From contig WPIO01000007.1 of the NCBI GenBank assembly GCA_009760855.2, forward strand, positions 8,321,001 to 8,385,000: a DNA stretch of 64,000 bases, written 5' to 3'. The translations under genes were made by a program, and so were the position numbers. This stretch comes from Cristatella mucedo. Its lineage: Eukaryota > Bryozoa > Phylactolaemata > Cristatellidae. A model generated the notes under the pieces. It ran no database searches. It saw nothing but the letters and a program-made list of their open reading frames with translations, and was not told the DNA's origin. The first letter of the stretch is position 1. The number at the start of each line of letters is the position of its first letter. Positions 1 through 10,799 of this stretch are shown here, piece after piece.

Positions 1-89
1 ACACATGATACTACTTCTTTGGTTGTACTAACACCTTCTTTTACATCTTCAGAAACACCTCTACCTTTTTTCTTCATTTATATTAAGTA

Positions 90-1960
90 ATGAAAAAATT
101 AACTAATATTAATGAAATTGCTTATAGTGATTTTGATGCAAATCGAAATAAAGTAAGTAACTTAGGTTATCCTGTTAATGATGGTGATGCAATAAGATTG
201 GATTATGCTCTTAGTTCAAATGTTGGTGGTAGTGTTATTTCTAATGCTATTGGAGAATTAGCAACTGTATCACGTTTATCAGGATTGCTACCAAAGAGTG
301 GAGCAAAAGCAATGTCACAACTGAATTGTAAGAATGTTATTGGTATATCAGGTAATTCTGCTGATGGTACTGTGTATTGTGATTTAAGACCTCATAAAGT
401 TATAAATTATGGATTACTAAAAAGTATGACACATGTGTTTCAAGGTAATTCAACAGCAAGTATGAATATGGGTAATAAAAATATTGTAAACTTAAAAGAT
501 TCTGATGTAGTAACAAAACAGTATGTTGATAATACTAAACAAGTAGTATTTAGATATTTAGGATTGAGTTCTAATACTTATCCTAGTTTATTCAAACTTG
601 ATATAATAGGACTTAATATTGTTGTTAATGGAAAAGGTGGTAGTTTTTTATTTCAACAGACTACTCCAGGTGATATGCCAATTATTGAACCAGGAACAGG
701 ACGAACTATTGCACATGCAACTAATCTCAAAAAAATTATTCCTGGTACATTGACTAACTTTGGAATGGTATTTTTATGTATGCAACGGATAAAACAAATG
801 CTTATTTAGATTTGACTATTGATAGTATTTATGGAGTTAGTGGTAATATAGTTTTAAAAATTATAATTGATGGAACTTTTACTTATGCTATTGATAAGTT
901 TACTGTTGAAAGTGGTATTGGTTATATAGATTGTTTTGTTAGTATTGTATAGAAAAAATGCTTGGATCAAGAAAAAAGGGTTTAATGCAAGGAATTATAT
1001 TTAGAAAGAGTGGTGATGTACTCTCTGGTAATATAAACATTAGTGCTAACTTGATAAAGAATCTTGGTGATCCTGTTGATGCTGGTGATGCTGTAAGCAG
1101 AAAGTATATAGATACGATTTTTGTTACTAAGATTTCAAGAGGAACATCTGCTGATGGTGATATTGATATAAGAGGTTTTCGTTTGATAGATGTTGCTAAT
1201 CCTGTAAACCCTAGTGAGATGCTGTTACAAAAGATTGTGCAGATACAAAACTAGATAAAACAGGTGGAACTATTACAGGAAAATTAATTGTTAATGGAAT
1301 TGTAAGCGTTGATGGGCCTCCTGTTTCAGATAATGATGTTCTCAATAAAGCATATGTTGATAATAATTTTCTTAAGTTAACCAGTGGAACACTTGATAAA
1401 AATCTAAATACGAATGGATATAGTATTTTTATAGATAATGATCCTATTAATCTTAATGATGGTATAAATCTTAGTTATATAAATAAAGTAACAGATGGAA
1501 ATGTTGCTACTGTAAAATTTCAAGGTTTTGTTGATAGTACACTACAAACACCAATTAATGGAGGTACTGTAAATGGTAGGTGAGTTAGCATGACTGGTAA
1601 TATTGTTGTTCCTAGAGGAATATTTGTGCTTTCAGCATCATATGAAATGACACCAACTTTATCCAAAATAATTATTCCTTTTTCCCCTAATTGGATAAAT
1701 ACATCAGACTATCCTTTTTCAATTATTTGGAAGCTATATTCTAGATTTAAATAAAAAACTACTAGAGGGTTCAACGTTTGCATGTGCACAAGACTTATTT
1801 AATAAAACAATAACTGTAACAGTTTATATAGCAACATATTAAAAATGCTTAGTAGAAAATCGTTAGTAATGAATGGAACATTAAGTTTCGATTCGAATAG
1901 AATAATAAATAATGGAATTTTAGTTGATTCGTTAGAAACAGTTAACAAATGATTTGCAGA
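90..1960 (+). pseudogene. Fibre-like repeat protein of an endogenous DNA-virus-like element, decayed
   Basis: Open pieces at 90-809 and 958-1254, and further broken pieces to about 1960, share a repeated motif of the form N-x-I-x-N-L-x-x-P-x-x-x-x-D-A-x-x-x-x-Y-(V/I)-D. It is seen near residues 18-40 and 125-148 of the first piece and residues 25-50 of the second, and again around 1,290-1,380 and 1,870-1,960. This motif is typical of tail-fibre or spike-like proteins of phages and of virus-like elements such as Polintons in animal genomes. A role in particle attachment is inferred from that likeness only. The coding frame is broken by stops and frameshifts, so it is a relic. Base composition is strongly AT-rich, unlike the neighbouring LINE DNA. 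A bacterial contaminant is an alternative, but the LINE at 2,150 argues for an animal scaffold. Confidence 0.55.
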
Positions 1961-2149
1961 TAACAATTATTTAAGAAAAGATTCTGACCAAATGATATGA
2001 GATTTATCAGCAAACTCAAAAAATATTCAATATATCAGATCCTGATGCATTAGAGGATGTTGCAGCAAAAAATACACTGATACAAAAGTTAGTACTGGTA
2101 ATGAGGAAATAATAATGGATAAATTAAATACAAACAGATTAATTACTAG

Positions 2150-2590
2150 TGAGCCTATCAGCATGTGCGATCAGGCGATTGCAGCTGGTGCAAAACTCTG
2201 CAGCTAGGCTTGTCTGTCGTGAGCGTCGCCGTTGCCACATTACTCCACTTCTCGCCGACCTGCACTGGCTACCAGTCAAGCAACGGATTGACTTCAAGGT
2301 TTTATCGCTCACTTTTCAGTCCCTTCATTCTATGGCTCCAGCGTATCTCTCCGACATACTCCCCCATCAGGCCAAGCTTCGTACCACCCGCTTTTCGGAA
2401 TCCAACAGTCTAGAAATACCTCGTACAAACCTTAAATCCTTTGGAGACCGTGCATTTAGTTCGTATGCTCCCAAAGCCTGGAACTCCCTCCGGACCTGCG
2501 TCAGAACATCCCCTGACCTGACCACATTTAAAAGAAACTTAAAAACACCTATTTAGGACAGCATTTAGTGGGTCCCTGCGATTCGTCCTT
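2150..2590 (+). mobile_element. LINE family A (L2/CR1 superfamily) ORF2 C-terminal fragment
   Basis: The frame at 2149-2556 carries the post-RT signature of family A: LQLVQNSAARLV, then HITPLLADLHWLPVKQRIDF, then SFGDRAFSSYAPKAWNSL. The same protein recurs at 7.6, 22.5, 38.2, 45.6, 53.7 and 58.7 kb. The left junction falls at the GCATGTGCGAT block. The right side stops near 2590, just after the GGACAGCATTTAGTGGGTCC block, without the GCGC stem or ATT tail found on other copies. Both flanks are the AT-rich viral element. Confidence 0.85.
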
Positions 2591-2639
2591 AGTAATGTAA
2601 TATATCTGAATGCTTATCGTTAATTATTTGTCTTAAATC

Positions 2640-3460
2640 ATGAATCAATTCTGGATGATTGTCTCTTGGATGTAATGCTCTTAACACACACCACAATGCA
2701 CAACAATTATCATCATTATTCTGTATATTTATAACGCATCGTATGTTTTCTAATTTATCTGGTAAAGCAACATATGAACCACCAATTTGTGGAGTAAAGC
2801 GAGTAAATTATGAAAAAGCATTAACATTAGAAACAATCCTACATGAAGATCCTCCCTCATTCCATTCATCTATAGTATTGTTGATAACAGAAAAATGTTT
2901 TTCAATGATTGACTTGAAATGAGAGACTCTATTTAATGTAGCTGGTGAATAACCATTAAGTGTTGCAAAAATAATTTCATTTTTTGAATTTTCTAATTTA
3001 AGTTGTATAACAAGACTCATTTTTACTTTATTGACACTTGTTGATACATCATTCATAATATCAATTAATCCAGGAGTACATTTTCTTTTAAATACATTAA
3101 GATCTGAATTTTCTAATTCAAAACCTTCACACTCCTCATCAATTTCATTACCATTTGTATTTTTTCTACCGAGAAACCAACCAGTTGCTTCAATCTTACG
3201 AAGAAATTTTGCTTCTTTAAAGAAACTGTTTCTTTTTTGTACTTTTGAAATTATTCTTTGATGTGAAGAAAGTTTTCAACTATTTCTTTTATATTAAGTG
3301 TAGAAACTGAATAACGAACTATTCTAAACGAGTTTCCATACTTTTTGGTAAAAGAAGGTTTATTCCTAAAATCGTTTCATAAGAAGACACTAGTCTTTTT
3401 GCCTGATCATTAAATGTTTAACCCTCATGCCTTGAAAATTCATTTTTTTCAGACATCTAT
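2640..3460 (-). pseudogene. N-terminal part of a virus-like protein that usually precedes family-B DNA polymerase, decayed
   Basis: On the minus strand, an open piece at 3056-2808 is followed, after stops, by the segment at about 2790-2650. That segment reads GGSYVALP, then NIQNNDD, then CVLRALHP. Upstream (about 3130-3200) lies a GWFLGR segment. The order of a helical region, a G-S-x-Y-x-x-L-P motif, N-x-x-N-x-D and a W-x-V-L-R-A-L-x-P motif matches the N-terminal region of long proteins common in arthropod and cnidarian genomes that end in a protein-primed family-B DNA polymerase, as in Polinton-like or adintovirus-like elements. No polymerase motifs A or C are in this window, so the call rests on this N-terminal module. 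Stops and frameshifts show it is dead. It converges on the fibre-like relic, with LINE A between. Confidence 0.5.
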
Positions 3461-3650
3461 AATAAGAAAATAAATTATATTTAATTAGTATATAAGTAAT
3501 TGGAATGTTAAAAAATGTTCACTATAATTAATATTGGTTTGTAGTTTGTTGTGTAATCTGGTTTTGCAAATTTTTTCACTATTATATAGCAATTTAACAA
3601 TCTTAAAAACTACAGTAATAGATGGTTTTTCCTTACTATAGACCACACTC

Positions 3651-3715
3651 AAAAAAGCATCATTTTGGAATGAGATCGAACAAATGCGAGATCGAATGTA
3701 AAATGATGCTTTTTT
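3651..3715. repeat. Perfect 16-bp inverted repeat (stem-loop)
   Basis: AAAAAAGCATCATTTT at 3651-3666 is repeated exactly as its reverse complement at 3700-3715, with a 33-base centre. The centre itself contains GAGATCGAA twice, near 3672 and 3689. It sits at the edge of the AT-rich viral block. It could be a terminal hairpin, a small foldback element or a termination structure; nothing decides between them. Confidence 0.7.
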
Positions 3716-3759
3716 GAAGGCGAGGCTGTAATAAGGAAAATGTATCTATTACTCAGCAG

Positions 3760-4020
3760 CGGTTGCAGCGGCGTCGGCAAGCTATGCAGTTTGGTCTCGC
3801 AGGAGTTCGGTCCCGCTCGACGCCGCCAGGCACTCGTTCGTACCCGTCAAAAGCTGGGGCGTGCTACGGCGTGCCGCGCGTTCCGGCAAATGAGCGCTAA
3901 GCCTTAGAGGTCTACTGAGTATAACTCGAGCTCAAGAAATCTAGTTACGCCCTAAAACGCACTACTTAAAGCGCGGAATATGAGCAAGCGTGGATTTAGG
4001 CGGCGAAGGTGAAGCCCGCC
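3760..4020. other. GC-rich segment with no recognisable gene
   Basis: Composition shifts sharply from AT-rich to GC-rich, with blocks such as GCAGCGGCGTCGGC. No long frame, splice pattern or known repeat is visible. It leads directly into the CCCTAAA-like array. Confidence 0.5.
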
Positions 4021-4210
4021 CTAAACCCTAAAACCTAACCACTAAAACCCTAAACCATAGCACTAAACTCTAAACCTTAAAACCCTAAAATCTAAACTCT
4101 AAACCCTAACCATCAAACGCAAATACCTAAACCATAAAAACCTAAACGCTAAACTCTAAAACTCTAAACCCTAAATACAAAACCCTAAACTCCCTAAACC
4201 CTAAACCTGG
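4020..4210. repeat. Degenerate CCCTAAA (plant/alga-type telomere-like) array
   Basis: About 190 bases are made of CCCTAAA, CCCTAAAA and variants such as CTCTAAA and CCTTAAAA, all in one orientation. CCCTAAA (TTTAGGG) is the telomere unit of most plants, many green algae and dinoflagellates; animals normally use TTAGGG. The array is too degenerate to be an active telomere. It may be an interstitial relic, foreign DNA or a chance-expanded minisatellite. Confidence 0.75.
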
Positions 4211-5105
4211 GGGAAATGTCCGGGGGAAATGTCCGTACCACAGAGTTAATACAACACGAGTCTGCAAGTGGAGAAGCACTTTCTCAAATCAAACGTTACC
4301 ACCTGTCCCTGGAGGCACGAGTACTGAAAACAGGACCGCTAACCCACGAACAGATGGTTCAACAACGTTTCCGACCTAACTACTGTACTGCCACGGAGCG
4401 ATCGGTCTCATTAATCTGAAAACAAATGCTGAATTTGATCTCGTTCAGCTAGTTAATTGGAAGGGAGCCTATCTTTTATCAATCTTTGCGTCCATGGGCA
4501 GAGCTGCTTGAGGAAAACTGAGCCGTACATTCAGTGCCCAAGTGCCAATGAGTGAATAATCAATAATGGATAATAAATATTGACTGATTATTATCTGAGC
4601 TTTTTAATTGGAAATTCTCCACGTGCTGACGTACACTCATACTTCTGCCCAGCATTCACCATAAAAGTGACCAGCGAGACATCATGGTGGTGACCAAGCA
4701 TTTGTTATAACACACCCATTCCCAAGGTGCGACGTCACACTCCTACGCAGGGCGGAGACGGTTTCGTCGAAGCGATGGGCTATTGCCCGCACGGACTGCC
4801 AGTTGAGTACAGCGAATAAAGCGGTAGGCTTTAAATGTCACGCTGAGGGTGGTGCGAAAGGAGTGCGATCAGTGTTCAAATGGCGTGAGCGACGGAATAG
4901 CCAAACTTTCTTTGATCGTTTGAGGAAGCCCAATTGACAAGCGTCGTGAGCGAATGACCCGCTTATACGAGAAGATCGAGGTTACGCTTGCACTGGGTGA
5001 TAGTTATGGCTAAGCGGCAAGTCAGCCTTCACCGGCATTGTCAGGTGTCGCACGGTGGGAGTATTGGACGCTCCAGAGTGAATTTTCTACAGCAAATAAG
5101 GGAGA
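4211..5105. other. Unannotated stretch; short tandem duplication at its start
   Basis: It opens with GGGGGAAATGTCC in two head-to-tail copies (about 4209-4235). The rest shows only short frames and no splice pattern or known repeat that I can recognise. Confidence 0.4.
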
Positions 5106-5190
5106 GCTTAATAATAATAATAATAATAATACACTTGATAAAGCGCCATAAGATTACTCAACCTCTTTCTGGGCGCTTTACATTTGTTTG
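5106..5190 (-). mobile_element. LINE A 3' tail only
   Basis: (ATA)n followed by CACTTGATAAAGCGCC and CTTTCTGGGCGCTTTACATTTG. This is the minus-strand form of the family A 3' end, with no coding part attached: a severely 5'-truncated insertion. Confidence 0.75.
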
Positions 5191-5423
5191 ACCTACTTAG
5201 TTGGAATTAGATTTTTCCCGGGCCGGACGCTTGCCTGTGTTATTGATGTACATGGTGGCCTTTTGACTTGTACAATTTCTGTCTGCGAAGTTCTCAATTA
5301 GAAATTAGAGACATGTCGGCGAAGTAGGAACAAGCGCCATAGAAAGAAAATTATGGAGATCCGGGCTGCTCATTCGAATCACTCTTCTCTTAATTAGTCT
5401 TTTATATAATATTGCACTTGCAC

Positions 5424-5870
5424 TTGATAATAATAATAATATTGCACTTGATAAAGCGCCCTCAGAGAACTTAATCTCTTTCTAGGCGCTTTACATTTGC
5501 TGCAAAGTGATACGCAATAGAATAGTAAGTAAAATCATGCTTGAAAAACAAACAAAATGAATAACATGGTTAGGGGTTACATGCACTGGGTCAGCATGCA
5601 AATGTGGTTAGTGGCAGCATGAACAGTGTCAGCACGCATAAGCACATCGAGGACGAATCACAAGGACCCACTAAATGCTGTCCTAAATAGGTATGTTTTT
5701 AAGTTTCTTTTAAATGTGGTCAGGTCAGGGGATGTTCTGATGCAGGTCGGGAGGGAGTTCCAGGCTGTGGGAGCATACGAGCTAAATGCACGGTCTCCAA
5801 AGGATTCAAGGTTTGTACGAGGTATTTCTAGACTGTTGGATTCCGAAAAGCGAGTGGTACGATGCTGTAT
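5424..5870 (-). mobile_element. LINE A 3' fragment, 5'-truncated
   Basis: It begins with the ATA-rich tail and the CACTTGATAAAGCGCCCTCAG block, runs through the 3' UTR with its repeated CAGCATGCA units, and enters the ORF2 C-terminus (the region of TNLKSFGDRAF). It stops near 5870 at the ESNSLEIP region. No intact frame remains. Confidence 0.85.
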
Positions 5871-7365
5871 ATAGTACGATGCTTTTTATATGTGCGCATG
5901 AAATCATTACTGCAAAAAGCAGCTGCATTTTTTATACAGCTATTTCGTTTTTAATGATTTTTCAAAATTTTGTTTAAATAAAATGCTTGTACCCGCAACT
6001 AGGACAGCTGCATTCTGCGGTTTCCGGTTGCCGGAAGCGAAACCTACTCCGCCTTGGAAGACCTCTCCGATGGCTCTGTAGCCGTCTCTTGGATGCACTG
6101 GTGTTGCGGTGCATAACTTCGCTCAGATGTTTCGGGATCCATGTAATACCTCAAGAGGGTGAGTTTATCGTCTGAATTATTAGAGTTAGCGTGCTACTTT
6201 TATTTAAGTCCTACTGGGCTGTCCTTGCTTGCCGCCTGAGCTGACCTTGTTAAGTGGCCAAATTAAGGCATCTTTTTCTTTCGATAGTTCTATTAGGTTG
6301 TAGATTTAGAATACCTAGATATTTTCAACAAAGGTTACAATCTGGGCAGTGCGATATTTAAAGTGGTGCATTGAATTTGTTAAAGTGCTGCATCTTCCGT
6401 GTACAATTAAGTATTCGGCCGGAGGCGCTCCACTTACAGCCGGGCATATCTATGCGTCGCCTAGTGACATAGTAGTATCATTCTTTGGTTCAAAAAGACT
6501 TCCGTAAAGTCTAATACGTATGCAATTTTGAAGCTAAAACAACTTAGCATATATGTTTAGTTTCGCAGTTTATTCCCTTCCGCCAGACGGAACTCAGTAG
6601 AGGAACAGTTGAAAGTGAGAGCCTAGTGGAAGGTAATGGTATACGTGCATGGGAAATCCTGTTGTGTGCGATATAGATGAAACCTAGCATTTTCAATCAA
6701 TACGCAAGAGCTTGCCTTGGTGGATGCGCAGCCGCAGACCATGGCAGCCTCCGTGATGCAGCCCTATGCTTGACATGCATTTTAAGGTAAAGAATCTACC
6801 GATCAATCACCATGCCGTAAATGCTCAGGCTGAAATTTATTGTTAATTGAACATATACTCTACCAAATGACGATTTCACCGACATGGGCACCTCAGGCAT
6901 GACACCATTGATGCTGCTTAAAGAAGGACTGAAGGACGTTTGCTGTTGTGTAAACTCGAGTGCAATAGGGGTATTAAGCTGCAAGACTTGTTCAATCAAA
7001 TATGCACAATGTGCACGTGGATGCTTCCTTTTTTTGACACAAACTAATGCTGTCACAAAATCTCGACTGAAGGAATGTTTTAGTGAGCCTCTGGCTAAAA
7101 CGTCATGCTTTAAGCTGTAGCATCTGCAGCCATGAAATGCTATGTGGGTTATTAGAAAACATGTGAACTAGCCCTTGCGACTCGCTGCTTCGTTCCATGT
7201 TATCATTCTGATAAAGTGGGAAATGCTGATTTTTAATCGGTACCCATTTTTCTTAAAAGCTTCAAAACTTAGGCATCATGTAATGTAATGTAACAGAACG
7301 TATCTCCATCTGTCATTCCACAAAGCATTAAAGACTACGTGGGTGTTAAGCACGAGAGTTTTGTA
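5871..7365. other. Unannotated stretch
   Basis: No convincing gene. Two overlapping open frames near 6,796-7,120 (86 codons minus, 78 codons plus) lie back to back. Neither has a recognisable motif, so both are left uncalled. A GTGAGT after CCTCAAGAGG near 6,159 resembles a donor site but has no supporting exon. Confidence 0.4.
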
Positions 7366-9214
7366 ATAATAATAATAATAATAATGCACTTGATAAAGCG
7401 CCCTCAGAGAACTCAATTTTTCTCTAGGCGCTTTTCATTTGCTGCAAAGGGAAATGCAATTGAATTGTAAGTAATATCATGCTTGTTAACAAAATAAAAT
7501 TAATTACTTGGTTAGGGGTGACATGCACAGGGTCAGCATGCAAATGTGGTTAGTGGCAGCATGCTCAGTGTCAGCATGCATAAGCACATCAAGGACGAAT
7601 CACAGGGACCCACTAAATGCTGTCCTAAATAGGTGTTTTTAAGTTCTTTTTAAATGTGGTCAGGTCAGGGGATGTTCTGACGCAGGTCGGGAGGGAGTTC
7701 CAGGCTTTGGGAGCATACGAACTAAATGCACGGTCTCCAAAAGATTTGAGGTTTGTATGAGGTATTTCTAGACTGCTAGATTCCGAAAAGCAGGTGGTAC
7801 GAAGCTTGGCCTGATGGGGGAGTATATCTGAGAGATAGGCTGGAGCCAAAGAATGAAGGGACCTAAAAGTGAGCGACAAAACCTTGAAGTCAATCCGTTG
7901 CTTGACTGGTAGCCAGTGCAGGTCGGCGAGAAGTGGTGTAATGTGGCAACTGCGATGCCCACGACAGACAAGCCTAGCTGCGGAGTTTTGCACCAGCGGC
8001 AATCGCCTAATCGCACATGCCGGTAGGCCAGTAAGCAGTACTTTCAGAAGTCGAGATGGGACGTCATAAATGCGTGGACCAACTTGGACGTGGTATCCTT
8101 ATCTAAACAAGCCCGAATTTTAGCAATGTTATGAAGCTAAAAATAGGCAGATTTGACCGTGGAGCTGATATGGTTGTCTAACGAGAGGTCGCTTTGGAAT
8201 CTTTCACCTAGATTTTGAGCTGATTCACCAGGAGATATGCTGGCAGAGCCAATTTTGAGAGTCAGCCTTTCCAATTTGTGAATCACACTGGGTTTGCCCA
8301 TAACTAGTAAGTTAGTTTTTATCATCGTTTAGTTTTTAGAAAATATGCTGCCATCCATGTGTGGATGTCATCAGTACATGCAGCAAGTGAGTTGAGAGAA
8401 TTTGAGGTGCTCGAAGGCTGGGAGGGTTCAAAGCAAAGGTATAACTGACTGTCATCCGCATAGAAGTGAAAGCCTAGATTGTGCTTGGCAATCACATCAG
8501 TAAGAGGCAGAGTATAAACCGTGAAAAGAACCGGACCTAGCACTGAGCCCTGAGGTACATCACACTTCAGTGATTCCTCTGATGATCTTCGTCCATTCAC
8601 ATCAGTGCTCTGCAATCTCTCTCAGAGATAGAACCTGAACCAGTAGTAGTGTTGAGTGTAGTTTTAGTGTAGTTGTAGTTTTAGTGTAGTGTTGAGCCAG
8701 TGATGCCCAGTGATGCCCTTATTTCAGACGTACGTCAGATGATCTTTGTACATTCACGTCAATACTCTGGAGTCTCCCACTGAGATAGGACCTGAACCAC
8801 TGCAAAGCAGTGCCAGTGATGCCCAGGCGAGATGAGAGGCGCTCTAGAAGAACTTTGTGATCGATGGTATCAAAAGCTGCCGAAAGATCAAGCAAAACAA
8901 GCAGAGACACTATACCCATGTCTGCATTCCTAAGTAGGTCGTTGTATACCCTAAGCAATGCTGACTCCGTGGAGTGATTAGCTCTAAAGCCAGACTGGAA
9001 CTTACTAGCAAGGTGTGAGGTTTCGATATATGAGTTCAGCTGGTCCGCCACGGCCCGTTCCAGTGTCTTTGATAGGAATGGTAGAAGAGAGACTGGCAGG
9101 TAGTTGCTTAAGTTCTCTTGGTCTAGTGTCGCTTTCTTGAGAAGTGGCCTGACCGCAGCTTTTTGAAAGGTGCTGGGACATGACCTGAGGCTAATGACAT
9201 ATTAATGGTGTTAA
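7366..9214 (-). mobile_element. LINE A, long copy covering RT to 3' tail, degenerate
   Basis: It starts with (ATA)n and the GCGC tail and reads on the minus strand. Frames at 9051-8719 carry the RT fingers/palm (QSGFRANHSTESALLRVYND, LLVLLDLSAAFDTIDH). The frame at 8615-8322 carries the catalytic box FHFYADDSQLY. Frames at 8325-8137 and 8002-7625 carry the C-terminal part. About 90 bases near 8,630-8,715 disturb the frame with repeated TAGTTTTAGTGTAG units. The RT is of the L2/CR1 superfamily by its F/YADD box and post-RT domain. The upstream end stops inside the pre-RT region, where LINE B DNA begins abruptly. Confidence 0.9.
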
Positions 9215-10010
9215 TTATGCATTTTGCATGGCACACTCACAGCCCAAGTAGCTTCCGGTACGCATTCGGTAGCCAACAGACTTTATCTCAAGCAACAAAG
9301 AGAAAGTAGAAGGCATAGCAGAATCAGGAGAGCGGTTGAGGTAGTGAGTAGCATGGAAGTAGTAGCTCAGGACCACTGAAAAGGATGTCCCATTGTCGGC
9401 AGCTGGAGAGTAGTTGTCATTGTGCAAGAATCGTGGAAGTGAGTTCCATAGTCTAGGACCTGCAGAGCCAAAGCTTCTGTCGCCAACGGTCTTTAAGCTG
9501 AGGAATGGGACAGCTAATTTATTGTCCACTCAGGACCTGAGGGCGCGAACAGGCTGAAACTGATGCAGGAGTTCAGCTAGATATGGAGGAGCCAAGCCGC
9601 TGAGGGCCTTGTGGGAGTATGCATAAGACCTTGCTTGTATCCATTGATCAACCGGCAGCCGTCTTAGCTCTTTTAGCAAAGGAGACACATTGTCAAACCT
9701 CTAGGACTTGAAAGCTAGCCTTGCAGCCATATTCATAGTCAGCTGCAGTGGTCTGGTTGCTTTCTTTGGCAGCCCAGCCAGGAGGGAATTACAATTATGA
9801 AGCCGAGACAGAACTAAGGAGCTAGTTAAATGTTTGGCAAGCCACTGTGGAAGACAGCCCCTAATCTTAGGTATAGATCGGACGTGATGGTTAGCTGTAG
9901 AAGTAGTCTTCTGAATGAAGCTTTTAAAATTTAGGCAAGCCGAAAAAGGCACCTACATTTCGAGCACGTGGTGGCAGTCGCACAACAGCATTAGGCAGAA
10001 AACCTGTGTA
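9215..10010 (-). mobile_element. LINE B (L2/CR1 superfamily) C-terminal fragment
   Basis: Minus-strand frames at 9529-9215 and 9952-9701 give NKLAVPFLSLKTVGDRSFGS and LVLSRLHNCNSLLAGLPKKA. This is the family B post-RT region, as in the cleaner copies at 15.5-16.5 and 56.2-57.3 kb. The usual 3' tail is absent: the copy ends at CACTCACAGCCC exactly where LINE A begins. Upstream it fades near 10,010 at the conserved GAGCACGTGGTG block. Confidence 0.85.
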
Positions 10011-10037
10011 TGCATTGACACTGGTGAACATAATCAG

Positions 10038-10180
10038 CCCTTGTTTGGCCCAGGGGTTAAGCTGCTTGCTTTTGATGACCGAGGTCAAAGTAAATGCATT
10101 TGATAACCGAGATTTCAGCCTCCAGCCCTGTGGTATATGTGAAGCACCTCGGTAAAGATTAAGATTTCTTATGGTGCCAA
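10038..10180 (+). mobile_element. SINE1, tRNA-derived with LINE A-like tail, degenerate
   Basis: TTTGGCCCAGGGGTTAAGCTGCTTG corresponds to the A-box part, and CCCTGTGGTATATGTGAAGCACCTCGG to the body/tail junction of the SINE1 family. The tail keeps GATTAAGATTTCTTATGGTGCC, a diverged form of the LINE A 3' stem. It abuts LINE B. Confidence 0.6.
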
Positions 10181-10790
10181 ACAAATGAAATATATATATA
10201 TATATATATGTTCTATAATTTTGTTATGCATTTATACAGATTAGTTATGCACTATGAATTGTATCTTGCTGCAGCAAAAGACTAATTGAACAGCTTCGGA
10301 ACTACTGTCTACTGAACTACCGCCCTTAAATGAGACATCGTCTTATTACTGTGGTCTCTATTGCAGGAGTTCTGGGGCTTATAAATTATCCAGCTATCCT
10401 ACGTAAACATTCAGTTGGGTAGGGCTTTTCAGTAATGTGCTTGAACAAACTTTGGCTTGTCTTTTTGTAGGGTAGCTGATGATTCGAAAGCAGATGAGGC
10501 GACTACAACTGTGGATATTCACGGCCAAGCCAGCTGTGCTCAAGGTATAGATGCTGCTAATGGCTGGCTACCAGTAATGCTAGTGCTTAACTTCCTGACA
10601 ATCAAAGCCCCACTGACCTCTATATCTGAGCTGCTGTATCTTGCACCTTGCTTGAAGCCAGAGGTAGCCCTTATCATCTACCCTTCACCACCCGATAATT
10701 CCTTCCCACCAGGCTGCCACTGCATGCAGATTTTACATTATAGTCAAGTGTCAGCTTTGCTATATCACTTCACATATAAATAAATAAGTA
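10181..10790. other. Unannotated stretch with a short (TA)n run
   Basis: A TA run lies at 10,191-10,209. A 108-codon frame at 10,457-10,783 (+) follows a weak acceptor-like CTTTTTGTAG. It has no recognisable domain, so I do not call it a gene. Confidence 0.4.
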
Positions 10791-10799
10791 GGCAATACT

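Noticed and set aside
2165-2413. 82-codon second frame in the LINE at 2.2 kb (similar frames at 7.8, 30.1 and 38.2 kb)
   Set aside because: It recurs in every family A copy as the +1 shadow of the ORF2 C-terminus.
4020-4210. True telomere or scaffold end
   Set aside because: Units are too degenerate and unique-looking sequence continues on both sides.
6796-7120. Two back-to-back frames as a gene
   Set aside because: They overlap on opposite strands, have no motif, and have no neighbouring exons.
7500-7620. Regularly spaced GCATGC-like repeats as a CRISPR array
   Set aside because: Spacing is irregular, the units are in the 3' UTR of LINE A, and the same block recurs at every copy; the genome is eukaryotic.
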